A stretch of DNA of 37,484 nucleotides from an uncultured Pseudomonadota bacterium. Its GTDB lineage: Bacteria; Pseudomonadota; Gammaproteobacteria; Burkholderiales; SG8-39. The notes beneath the pieces were generated by a model. That model saw nothing but the letters and a program-made list of their open reading frames with translations, was not told the origin of the DNA and searched no databases. The stretch lies in the NCBI GenBank assembly GCA_903921325.1, contig CAIXPL010000021.1, positions 1-37,484 on the forward strand, written 5' to 3'. A program made the translations under genes and the position numbers. Of this stretch, positions 25,499 to 33,184 are shown piece by piece. Position 1 is the first letter of the stretch, and each line of letters begins with the position of its first letter.

Positions 25499-26841
25499 GA
25501 CTGCAGCTCGTTCTCGCCCGAGGATCGGCCGCTCATCAATCGCGCCCACTCTCGGTAAGGTGAATGCAGCGTCGTTTCACAGTTGAGATCAAAGTCCCCC
25601 GCCAGACTCGCAACCGGCCGGATACCGAGCTGTGCCGCGTGCTCGTCGGCACCATCTCTCAAGCTGGTGATCCCGCGCGAATAGCCCTGCAACCAATCGT
25701 AGGGCCTGGCTGCATAGCCGCGCTGCGCGGCTTCGAAACACGCCGCGTCATCCGGCGAGGCGAAGCCGCTTGCGCCAAAAAAATCCTCAAACTGACGCAA
25801 TCTCCACCGCCTTAAAGCGGGATCTTCTCCTATTGGCGCGATGCAATGAAGGCGCATCTCCGTTAGCCCCACCGAAATCGGGCGAAAGGTCCTGAGATTG
25901 AGCGTCGTTCCGTCGGCAATCTGAAAATTAGGAAAGATCAACGCAATTTTTGCCTTGAGCATCCAGTCTGCCTTGACCGCACCGACGCGACTGCGGATTT
26001 CATCCATCACCGGATAGATCGGCCGCTTCTCCACCTCGGCCTGGTTAATCCATGTAACGGAATGCCCATGCGAGAAATTGAACATGCCGCTTTGTTGCAG
26101 CACCCTTTTATTCCAGTCGAACTGATGCGCATCCGTATGGCCCTCACCCTGACGGCGCTTGTCCATGACGCTCATGTATGAGGCATGTACCGAGGTGAGG
26201 TGGTACTGGTCCATGGCATTTTCCATCTGCAGCTTCCAATTGCCGCGATAGGTGTAACAAACCCGGCCGCGGACAACTTCCATGCCATGAGGGCCCTGTT
26301 GCATGGCCATGTCGATGAATGGCTTCAGCTCGCCAAGGTAATCATCGAGTGTCGGCACTTCGGGCGACAGCGAACCGAATATCAATCCGCCATAAGCGGT
26401 GACTCTGGCGATCGGTACCAGATCATGGTTCTGCGCTTCGAAGGCCGGCGGATAGCAAGCCGCGGCCCGATCCTTGATATCAACGTTCTTGCCTGCGGGG
26501 TCGAAACCCCAACCATGATAGGCACACACGTGATACTTGGCATTGCCCTGCTCAGCGTGGGCCAACTGGGTACCCTTGTGGGGACAGATGTTCAAAAAGG
26601 CGGCCAGCTTTCCGGCGCCATCGCGCGCAACAAGAATCGGTGTGCGGCCAATCCAGGCGGTTATGAAGTCATTCGGTTTGGCGACTTGTGACTCGGTGCC
26701 CAGAAACGCCCAGGTTCTGCCAAAGACATTTTCCATCTCCAGCTCGAACAAAGCCGCATCGGCAAAGACATCTCGATGCACACGAAACACACCTTGGTGC
26801 GGACGGTCATCAACGAGCGCAGACGTATCGACAAAGCGCAT
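25495..26841 (-). CDS. Aromatic ring-hydroxylating dioxygenase, alpha subunit (benzoate/anthranilate type)
   Basis: The 448-residue protein has the Rieske site C86-x-H88 ... C106-x2-H109 (CPHKG, CAYHGW) and the catalytic iron site ENAMDQYHLTSVH with the bridging D211 and ligands H214 and H219. Length and the partner beta subunit fit the two-component class that dihydroxylates benzoate, anthranilate, salicylate or aniline-like rings. GGGGAGG precedes the ATG by 5 bp. No ferredoxin or reductase gene is present, so electrons must come from a trans-encoded partner. It heads the operon alpha-beta-Bug E and is divergent from the next Rieske gene. Confidence 0.92.
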   Translation of the reverse strand: MRFVDTSALVDDRPHQGVFRVHRDVFADAALFELEMENVFGRTWAFLGTESQVAKPNDFITAWIGRTPILVARDGAGKLAAFLNICPHKGTQLAHAEQGNAKYHVCAYHGWGFDPAGKNVDIKDRAAACYPPAFEAQNHDLVPIARVTAYGGLIFGSLSPEVPTLDDYLGELKPFIDMAMQQGPHGMEVVRGRVCYTYRGNWKLQMENAMDQYHLTSVHASYMSVMDKRRQGEGHTDAHQFDWNKRVLQQSGMFNFSHGHSVTWINQAEVEKRPIYPVMDEIRSRVGAVKADWMLKAKIALIFPNFQIADGTTLNLRTFRPISVGLTEMRLHCIAPIGEDPALRRWRLRQFEDFFGASGFASPDDAACFEAAQRGYAARPYDWLQGYSRGITSLRDGADEHAAQLGIRPVASLAGDFDLNCETTLHSPYREWARLMSGRSSGENELQS

Positions 26842-27092
26842 TCAACCCTCCCCTTTTTGACGTGTGCATCAAGGAAAATATCATGAACATCGTTTCTGCA
26901 TTTGGCAGTGCTGACGAAATCGCATCTCGATAGTCTGTGAAAACCCTGCGTTTGCCCTAACCCACCGACCATCGAGCTTATGCCGCTCAGGATTACTCAT
27001 GCCGGCTATAGACTGACATTGCCCCAGCACGTACTCTTGCGGTTGACCCATGTATCTAAGGGTCGATTCAGTCGCCAAAGGAACACCTCGCC
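26842..27092. promoter_or_regulatory. Divergent promoter region between two Rieske oxygenase operons
   Basis: The 251-bp gap separates divergent operons and has no gene. It is visibly more A+T-rich than the flanks near 26870-26900 and 26920-26945. TTGACC at about 27043-27048 could be a -35 element for the plus strand, but no good -10 lies at the right distance. No convincing operator palindrome was recognised. Confidence 0.3.
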
Positions 27093-28085
27093 ATGAGCCG
27101 ATTTGAGCATCCGCTTCACAATCACTGGCACGTCGTGGCGCTCAGTGCGCAGCTAGGTGAAAAGCCTCATGCCACGACGCTCATGGACGAGGAGATCGTT
27201 CTCTGGCGTGCCGATGGCAAGGTGGTCGCATTGAGCGACCGCTGTACCCATCGCGGGACTCGCCTTTCCCTGGGCTGGGTTGAAAATCAAAACCTGGTTT
27301 GCCCCTATCACGGATGGCAGTTTGCTTCGACTGGCGAAGTCGTTCGGATCCCTTCCCTGCCGCCTGAGCGCCCCGTGCCAGCCAAGGCTTGTGCCCAGCG
27401 CTATCACTGCGTTGAGAGATATGGGCTCGTGTTTGTCTGCCTCGGAGAACCGACACGCCCGCTCTACGAGGTGCCTGAGTTTGAAGACGGGGGGTTCCGG
27501 ATGCACCTGGTCGGACCGACGCCGTGGCAGACCAGTGCGGCACGATCCCTTGAGAATTTCATGGATGAGACCCATCTGCCATGGGTGCATCCGGACATGC
27601 TCGGGAACCCTGACGCGATCCCGGTTGTGGAGACGCGGGAGGTCGAGGAGAAGCCGGGCGAGTTCTATTTTGAGTGCCAGTCTGAGGTCAGTGATCGGAT
27701 CGACAGAACAAAGAAAACGATGAACCGCCTCACCTACCACATCGTCCTGCCCTTCACGCTGTACCACGAGAACATCTATCCGAACGGTGATCGGGTCATT
27801 GACCTATTCTTCACTACTCCGGTATCGCGCACCCGGACGGTACGTTACATGGTCGTGGCGCGCAATTTCGCGCTTGAGCAGCCATCGGAACGACTCATTA
27901 CTTTTACCGAGAAAATTTGGGAACAGGATCGCCCGCTCATCGAAAGCCAGCGCCCGGCCGAATTGCCTTTGAAATGGGATGATGAAATGCATCTGCGCGG
28001 GCCCGACGGACCCTCCATAGTCTATCGGCGCATGCTTGCACAAGCGGGTATGAGCCAGTTTCCGGTCGTGCAGGCGCTCGTATGA
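27093..28085 (+). CDS. Rieske (2Fe-2S) oxygenase, VanA/PobA-like single-component terminal oxygenase
   Basis: The 330-residue protein has C51-x-H53 ... C70-x2-H73 (CTHRG, CPYHGW) and the mononuclear iron site ENFMDETHLPWVHPDMLG (N155, D158, H161, H166). Short alpha-only Rieske oxygenases of this group carry out O-demethylation, dehalogenation or angular hydroxylation with a separate reductase, again missing here. AGGA lies 10 bp before the ATG. The Bug F gene overlaps its stop (ATGA), so oxygenase and binding protein are coupled, which suggests the same ligand. Confidence 0.9.
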   Translation: MSRFEHPLHNHWHVVALSAQLGEKPHATTLMDEEIVLWRADGKVVALSDRCTHRGTRLSLGWVENQNLVCPYHGWQFASTGEVVRIPSLPPERPVPAKACAQRYHCVERYGLVFVCLGEPTRPLYEVPEFEDGGFRMHLVGPTPWQTSAARSLENFMDETHLPWVHPDMLGNPDAIPVVETREVEEKPGEFYFECQSEVSDRIDRTKKTMNRLTYHIVLPFTLYHENIYPNGDRVIDLFFTTPVSRTRTVRYMVVARNFALEQPSERLITFTEKIWEQDRPLIESQRPAELPLKWDDEMHLRGPDGPSIVYRRMLAQAGMSQFPVVQALV

Positions 28086-29050
28086 GTGCGCTTGATTCTC
28101 GGTGGCTTTTCAGGGCCGCGTTGCTCACGGCGGTGATGTCGGTTGCAGTCGGCGCCGAGTATCCGGATCGGGCCGTGCGAGTCGTCATTCCGTTCACGGC
28201 TGGTGGGGGCGCAGACAATATCGGTCGTATCACGGCCGAATTCATGCAAAAAAAGTTTGGCCAACCTTTTATCGTGGACAACCGTCCTGGAGCTGGTGCC
28301 AACATCGGGCATGAGATCGTTGCCAAGGCACTGCCCGATGGGTACACCCTCATCATCGCGACTAACTCGCTTCCGCTGAATCAGGCGCTCTATCGAAATC
28401 TGCCCTTCAGCGCAACGAAGAGCTTCACCCCAATCGCGCTTATTGCGACCAGTGCAATCGTGATCGGCACACACAAGTCCATGGCGGCCCACTCGCTAAA
28501 GGACCTGATCCCGCTTGGACAAAAGCAACCATTCACCTACTCATCCTGTGGCATTGCATCGATTTATCACCTGGTGGGTGAGCGGATAAAGCTCGCAACG
28601 GGAATGAACCTTGTACATGTGCCCTACAAGGGGTGCTCACAAGCCATTCCTGATGCAGTCGGTGGGAGTGTGGACCTTTTCGTGAATGCACTGCCCAACG
28701 TTCTGCCGCATGCGCGCTCAGGCAAATTGGAAGTTTTCGCCGTCATGGAGAATGAGCGCTCTCCTTCAGCGCCTGATATACCCACTTTCAAAGAGGCGAC
28801 GGGCTTGCCCGCGATCTCAAGCCAGGGCTGGTACTCCCTGGCTGGCCCCGCTGGCCTACCTGGCGATATCGTATCGAAGCTCAACCGGGCAGTGAACGAA
28901 GCCCTGGAGAGTCACGAGGTACGGGCGCGTCTTGCTACCCAGCTGTATGACATCAAGGGTGGCCCGCCCGCGGTGCTGGCCTCGCTCATTGAGAACGATA
29001 TTGAAGAGTCCGCCAAGGTCATTGCAGCGGCGCATATCACACCGGAATGA
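28082..29050 (+). CDS. Bug/TctC-family periplasmic binding protein F
   Basis: The 322-residue product has YPDRAVRVVIPFTAGGGADN, VDNRPGAGANIGHE and HVPYKGCSQAIP, all Bug signatures; the usual G in K-G-x-G is C-S. The N-terminal hydrophobic stretch (WLFRAALLTAVMSVAVGA) is a signal peptide with alanine before the predicted cut. Its ATG overlaps the Rieske oxygenase stop. It is the last gene before the scar at about 29220. Confidence 0.91.
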   Translation: MSALDSRWLFRAALLTAVMSVAVGAEYPDRAVRVVIPFTAGGGADNIGRITAEFMQKKFGQPFIVDNRPGAGANIGHEIVAKALPDGYTLIIATNSLPLNQALYRNLPFSATKSFTPIALIATSAIVIGTHKSMAAHSLKDLIPLGQKQPFTYSSCGIASIYHLVGERIKLATGMNLVHVPYKGCSQAIPDAVGGSVDLFVNALPNVLPHARSGKLEVFAVMENERSPSAPDIPTFKEATGLPAISSQGWYSLAGPAGLPGDIVSKLNRAVNEALESHEVRARLATQLYDIKGGPPAVLASLIENDIEESAKVIAAAHITPE

Positions 29051-29112
29051 TCAGCAATTTGCGCCCATACGTGAAGACCTCGGTTCAACATTCCGGCGCT
29101 GATACCGCGAGC

Positions 29113-29223
29113 ATGAACTCGCGCCAGCGCCGACTTTGGCTCGTCGCGCTGATTAGTTTATGCGCAGCGCTGCTCACCGCTTGTAGTGCGATAAAGCCGG
29201 CGCGCTTAACCTCGCTTCAGTGA
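29113..29223 (+). pseudogene. Lipoprotein signal-sequence fragment
   Basis: A 36-residue frame reads MNSRQRRLWLVALISLCAAL and then LTACSAIKPARLTSLQ before a stop at 29221-29223. Basic start, hydrophobic core and lipobox L-T-A-C are those of a bacterial lipoprotein, and S-A-x-x-P-A-R-L-T after the cysteine is common in lipoprotein hydrolases. Too short to function; the gene seems cut at about 29220, the point where the G+C-rich block begins. Alternatively it is a genuine tiny lipopeptide (an entericidin-like one), which is less likely given the C-terminus. Confidence 0.5.
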
Positions 29224-29326
29224 GCCCAGGGGGGTTCTCGGCTACGGCGTGGGCTTGCCTCTCTTCCAAGGAGTGTTTGGGGGCTTATGGTACTCTCGCG
29301 TTTTCGACGCGATGTGTGGGGCACGG

Positions 29327-30523
29327 ATGCGCGGATGCGGCCGGATCGGATTGCTTCGAATGACGGCCGCGCTGGTCTGTTGGGCCCTGCCCGGATTGGT
29401 CGTGGGCACCGAGACCGCCGAACGGGTCCGCATCGGTTTCGTCACCACATTGTCCGGTCCGGGCGCCTCGATCGGGGCCGACATCCGCGACGGATTCCAG
29501 CTGGCGACCAGGCTCAGTGCGGACCGCCTGGGCGGGCTGACGGTACAGCTGCAGGTCGTCGATGATGCCGCCAATCCGGAAACGGGCAAAGCGGCAGTCG
29601 AGCGAATGGTCCGGCGCGACCACGTCGACGTGATGACCGGCGTCGTCTTCTCGAATGTGCTGCTGGCGGTGCTGCCGACGATCCTCGAAGCCGAAACGGT
29701 CTATCTCAGCCCCAACACCGGGCCGCAGGAATACGCCGGCGAGAAATGCAACCCTTATTTCTACGCCGTCGCGTGGCAGAACGAGGACATGTCGTTCGCC
29801 ACTGGCCGCTTCGTCGCCGATCGCGGGTACCGGGCGGTACACGCGATCGCGCCAAACTACGCCGGTGGTCGCGAGACGGTCAACGGTTTCAAGCGCGGCT
29901 TTCCCGGCACGGTGACAGAGACCTACACCAAGCTCGGTCAGCTCGACTACGCACCGGAGCTGTCGACACTGCGCGCGGCGAATTCGGATGCGCTGTTCAT
30001 CTTCCTGCCCGGCGGCATGGGCATCAACTTCATCAAGCAGTTCGTCGCCGCCGGCATGAGTCGCAGCACCCAGCTCATGATGACCGGCATCTCTGCCGAT
30101 GAGGACTCGATCACGGCGCTGGGCGATACGCTGCTCGGTGCGTTCAACACCAGCGAGTGGGCGCACGATCTTGACAACGAGGCCAACCGCCGCTTTGTGG
30201 CGGCGTTCCGGAAGGCGTACGGCAGGCTGCCCACGATGTATGCGGCGCAGGGCTACGATACGGCACGGTTACTCGATCGGGCAATTGCCGATGTGAAGGG
30301 GCGCATCGAGGACAAGGCGGCGCTGCGCCGCGCACTGGAGGCGGCGCGATTCCAATCGGTCCGCGGTTCGTTCGCGTTCAACAGCAACCATTTTCCGATT
30401 CAAGACATCTACTTGCGGGTCGTCAGCAAGACCGCCGATGGCCGCATCACGAACCGCACGATCGGCACGGTCGTCTCTGGCCTTCGCGATGCCTATGCCG
30501 GCCAGTGCCGGATGCCGCGCTGA
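29327..30523 (+). CDS. Branched-chain amino acid-type substrate-binding protein of the NicX-like operon
   Basis: From the ATG at 29327 the product is 398 residues: a signal peptide (LLRMTAALVCWALPGLVVG), then VRIGFVTTLSGPGASIGADI, the classical LivK/Peripla_BP_6 opening, VVDDAANPETGKAAVERMV and GVVFSNVLLAVLP. Starts at 29312 or 29360 are also possible; none has a strong Shine-Dalgarno. The C-terminus has SFAFNSNHFPIQDIYLR, seen in relatives that bind aromatic acids. It is the first gene of a tight plus-strand series ending with a ring-cleaving dioxygenase, an FAD hydroxylase and a hydrolase. No matching ABC permease is encoded here. Ligand inferred: the heteroaromatic compound degraded by the operon. 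Confidence 0.87.
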   Translation: MRGCGRIGLLRMTAALVCWALPGLVVGTETAERVRIGFVTTLSGPGASIGADIRDGFQLATRLSADRLGGLTVQLQVVDDAANPETGKAAVERMVRRDHVDVMTGVVFSNVLLAVLPTILEAETVYLSPNTGPQEYAGEKCNPYFYAVAWQNEDMSFATGRFVADRGYRAVHAIAPNYAGGRETVNGFKRGFPGTVTETYTKLGQLDYAPELSTLRAANSDALFIFLPGGMGINFIKQFVAAGMSRSTQLMMTGISADEDSITALGDTLLGAFNTSEWAHDLDNEANRRFVAAFRKAYGRLPTMYAAQGYDTARLLDRAIADVKGRIEDKAALRRALEAARFQSVRGSFAFNSNHFPIQDIYLRVVSKTADGRITNRTIGTVVSGLRDAYAGQCRMPR

Positions 30524-30566
30524 ACCTGTGCCACCGCAGTCACCTCGGCGACCGCCCGGAGATCCC

Positions 30567-30893
30567 ATGGCAGCGAAACTCAATCAATACGTGATCGAAC
30601 TGTGGCACGACCCGGGCATTTCGCCGCTCAGTAACCCGGTCTACCGCGACAAGGCCAATTACACCCACAAAGTGCTGCCCGACATGCTGGCCGCGCGCGG
30701 TATCAAGGTCATCGGGTCATGGCACCTGGATCCGGAGCACCGCTCGATACTGATCTGGGAGGCCCCGAGCGTCGAGGACGTACGCGACGTGCTGTACGGC
30801 TCGGGCTTCATGCACTGGTGCGACGGTCGCATCTACCCGACGACGCCGCTGGCCGACATGCATAAATGGGCGGTGGCGCAGGACACCCACTGA
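30567..30893 (+). CDS. 108-residue protein, probable dimeric alpha-beta-barrel fold
   Basis: The start at 30567 gives 108 residues beginning AAKLNQYVIELWHDPGISPL. Predicted strands and helices alternate as beta (NQYVIELWH), helix (THKVLPDMLAARG), beta (KVIGSWHLD), beta (RSILIWEAPS), helix (VEDVRDVLYGSG), beta, which fits the ferredoxin-like dimeric alpha-beta-barrel fold of EthD, muconolactone isomerase and DUF3303 proteins. Histidines at WHDP, SWHLD and FMHW and tryptophans could line a pocket. It lies 43 bp after the binding-protein gene and 29 bp before the NicX-like gene, so it belongs to the same operon. No specific family was recognised; an isomerase or lyase step, or a monooxygenase accessory, is possible. 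Confidence 0.75.
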   Translation: MAAKLNQYVIELWHDPGISPLSNPVYRDKANYTHKVLPDMLAARGIKVIGSWHLDPEHRSILIWEAPSVEDVRDVLYGSGFMHWCDGRIYPTTPLADMHKWAVAQDTH

Positions 30894-30922
30894 TCGAGAC
30901 GCCCGGATCGGACACGAACGCC

Positions 30923-31969
30923 ATGCTCACTCCCGACATCGAAGAGAAGTGGATCGACTGCTTCCTGAAGGCCTTCATGCTGTGCAAGGTCGTTCCCGGC
31001 GAAGTGACGGCAATCCTGTCGGAGACCGGCTCGCGCCCGGTGCTGGTCAAGCTGGCCGAACTGGCGCTGCTGCGCGCCGGTGCGCGGGTGTTCCATGTCG
31101 TCGTGCCGACGCCACCGGCGCATGCCCCGGTGACCATCCGCTCGACCGGCCATTCGGTGGCGATCCAGGCCAACCCCGGCGTGCTCGCCGCACTGCGGGC
31201 CGCCAGCTTCGCCGTCGATCTTACGGTCGAGGGGCTTCTGCACGCTGCCGAACGGGCCGAGATCCTGGCCGCCGGGACGCGGGTGTTCATGATCAGCAAC
31301 GAGCATCCGGAAATTCTCGAACGGCTGATGCCCGACCCGGCACTGAAGGCGCGGGTTCAGCAAGGCGTCGCGTTGGCCAGGGCGGCACGGCGGATGCATG
31401 TCACGTCGGCCGCCGGTACTGACCTGCAGGTGGACATGGCCGAGGCCAATGTCGGCGGCGGCTGGGGCATCAGCGACGAGCCCGGCCGCATCGATTACTG
31501 GCCCGGCGGACTGTGCGCGTTCTACCCGCGCGCCAATGCAGTGAACGGTGTGATCGTGATGGACGCCGGTGACCTGAACCTCACGTTCAAGCGCTATCTG
31601 GAGAGCCAGATCCGGCTGACCATCGAGAACGATTTCGTTGTCGACATCGGTGGCAGCGGCCTGGATGCCGCGCTGATGCGCAGCTACTTCGCGGCCTGGA
31701 ACGATGCCAATGCCTATGCCATCGCCCACTGCGGCTGGGGCATGAATCCCAAGGCCCGCTGGGACAGCCTGGTGATGTTCGACAAGAACGACACCAACGG
31801 CACCGAGGCCCGCGCGTTCGGCGGCAATTTTCTATGGTCCACCGGCTCCAACCGATTCGCCAATCGGATGACCGAGGGTCACTTCGATCTGCCGATGCGC
31901 AATTGCACCATAGCCCTCGATGAATCGGTGATCGTCGATCAGGGGCGCCTCGCTGGCCCGCTCGCCTGA
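30923..31969 (+). CDS. nicX: 2,5-dihydroxypyridine 5,6-dioxygenase-like enzyme (NicX family)
   Basis: The 348-residue protein shows the NicX layout (a fold related to M29 leucyl aminopeptidases). Diagnostic segments are SDEPGRIDYWPGGL, IAHCGWGMNPKARW, NDTNGTEARAFGGNFLWSTG and GHFDLPMRNCTIALDE. The iron ligands reported for Pseudomonas putida NicX (H265, H318, D320, from memory) correspond to H269, H320 and D322 here, with near-equal spacing. NicX opens 2,5-dihydroxypyridine to N-formylmaleamate using Fe(II) and O2. The two next genes encode an FAD hydroxylase and an alpha/beta hydrolase, the same set of activities as NicC and NicD in nicotinate breakdown. The exact ring substituents are unknown, and the sequence is clearly diverged from NicX itself (different C-terminus and N-terminal half). 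Confidence 0.83.
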   Translation: MLTPDIEEKWIDCFLKAFMLCKVVPGEVTAILSETGSRPVLVKLAELALLRAGARVFHVVVPTPPAHAPVTIRSTGHSVAIQANPGVLAALRAASFAVDLTVEGLLHAAERAEILAAGTRVFMISNEHPEILERLMPDPALKARVQQGVALARAARRMHVTSAAGTDLQVDMAEANVGGGWGISDEPGRIDYWPGGLCAFYPRANAVNGVIVMDAGDLNLTFKRYLESQIRLTIENDFVVDIGGSGLDAALMRSYFAAWNDANAYAIAHCGWGMNPKARWDSLVMFDKNDTNGTEARAFGGNFLWSTGSNRFANRMTEGHFDLPMRNCTIALDESVIVDQGRLAGPLA

Positions 31970-31990
31970 GCGGCGTCGGCTCGTGCCGCC

Positions 31991-33184
31991 ATGAGCACTG
32001 CCGCGCGACATGCCGAGATCGCCGGAGCCGGCTTCGGCGGCCTGGTCGCAGCGATCGCGCTGGCTGAGCGCGGCTGGAGCGTGCGGGTGCATGAGCGCAC
32101 GCCCATGCTGCGTGCCGAGGGCTTCGGCATCGCGATGAAACCCAACATGCTGAAAGTGCTCGATGCGGTCGGCGTGCGCGAGGCGATACTGCGCGGTGGC
32201 ATGGCCCTGCGCCGACGAGAAACCCGTAACGATCGCAACGAAGCGACGATGCTGATGCGCGGAGCGGCCGGACACCGGGTGTCACGGCTGCACATCGCGC
32301 AGACGCTGGCGGCGAGGGCGGCGGCCCTCGGCGTGACCTTCGAGTGGACCTCGGCGGTGCTTGGGGCTGATCCGGCCGGCGCGCTGCTGCTTGACTCCGG
32401 CAGCCGTGCTTCGGCTGACCTGGTCATCGGCGCCGATGGCATTGACTCCAGCGTGCGCGAGAGTCTCGGCCTGCTGTCGTCGCGCCGGCATCATCGTGAC
32501 GGTGCGATGCGGGTGATGGTGCCGCGCACGGCGCTCGAGCGCGCCCAGGACGCAGTCGACGGTCCCGGCACCTGCGAGACCTGGTCAGGGACACGCCGCG
32601 TCGTCACCAGCCCCTGCAGCGAGCAGGAGCTGTATGTCGCGCTGAGTTGCCTGGCCGCGGACCGCGGCGGACAGACGGTGCCACTGGATGTGGAATCCTG
32701 GTCGGGCGCGTTTCCGTGGCTGCGTGAGCTGTTCGAGCGCATCCATCATGAGGCCGACTGGACGCAGGTCAGATGGGTCGCGTTCCAGACGGTGCGAACG
32801 TCGCGCTGGTCGCGCGGTCGCGCCGCGATCCTCGGGGATGCCGCGCATGCGATGCCGCCTAATCTCGGCCAGGGTGCCGGTTGCGCGATGGTCAACGCAC
32901 TGTCGCTCGCCGTCGCGCTGGAGGAGTCGCGCGACATCGGGCGGGCGCTCACCGCGTGGGAGGCGCGAGAACGGCCGCTGACTGAACACACCCAGCGCTG
33001 GTCGGAGCGCTACGGGCAGCTCACCACCTGGCCCGAGTCGCTGCGCTCGCTTGCGTTCACAGCGCTGGGACGGATCGGCTGGCTGCGCCGGCGTTACCTG
33101 AGGACCGAGAATCATGTGCCAGTCGGCTATGCTGCGGCCATGCGTCCGGCGACGACGCCACCCACCGGATCCGATCCCCTATGA
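31991..33184 (+). CDS. FAD-dependent aromatic hydroxylase (salicylate hydroxylase/NicC-like)
   Basis: The 397-residue flavoprotein monooxygenase has the dinucleotide-binding G-A-G-F-G-G near the start with the acidic end at VRVHE, the DG motif IGADGIDSSVRES (about residues 145-160), and the GD motif AILGDAAHAMPPNLGQGAG near residue 285. These bind FAD and NAD(P)H in group A monooxygenases, which hydroxylate or oxidatively decarboxylate activated rings. It is placed 21 bp after the NicX-like gene and overlaps the hydrolase gene by 4 bp. By analogy with NicC, HpaM or HspB it would make a 2,5-dihydroxypyridine-type substrate for the dioxygenase; the gene order supports this but does not prove it. 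Confidence 0.87.
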   Translation: MSTAARHAEIAGAGFGGLVAAIALAERGWSVRVHERTPMLRAEGFGIAMKPNMLKVLDAVGVREAILRGGMALRRRETRNDRNEATMLMRGAAGHRVSRLHIAQTLAARAAALGVTFEWTSAVLGADPAGALLLDSGSRASADLVIGADGIDSSVRESLGLLSSRRHHRDGAMRVMVPRTALERAQDAVDGPGTCETWSGTRRVVTSPCSEQELYVALSCLAADRGGQTVPLDVESWSGAFPWLRELFERIHHEADWTQVRWVAFQTVRTSRWSRGRAAILGDAAHAMPPNLGQGAGCAMVNALSLAVALEESRDIGRALTAWEARERPLTEHTQRWSERYGQLTTWPESLRSLAFTALGRIGWLRRRYLRTENHVPVGYAAAMRPATTPPTGSDPL

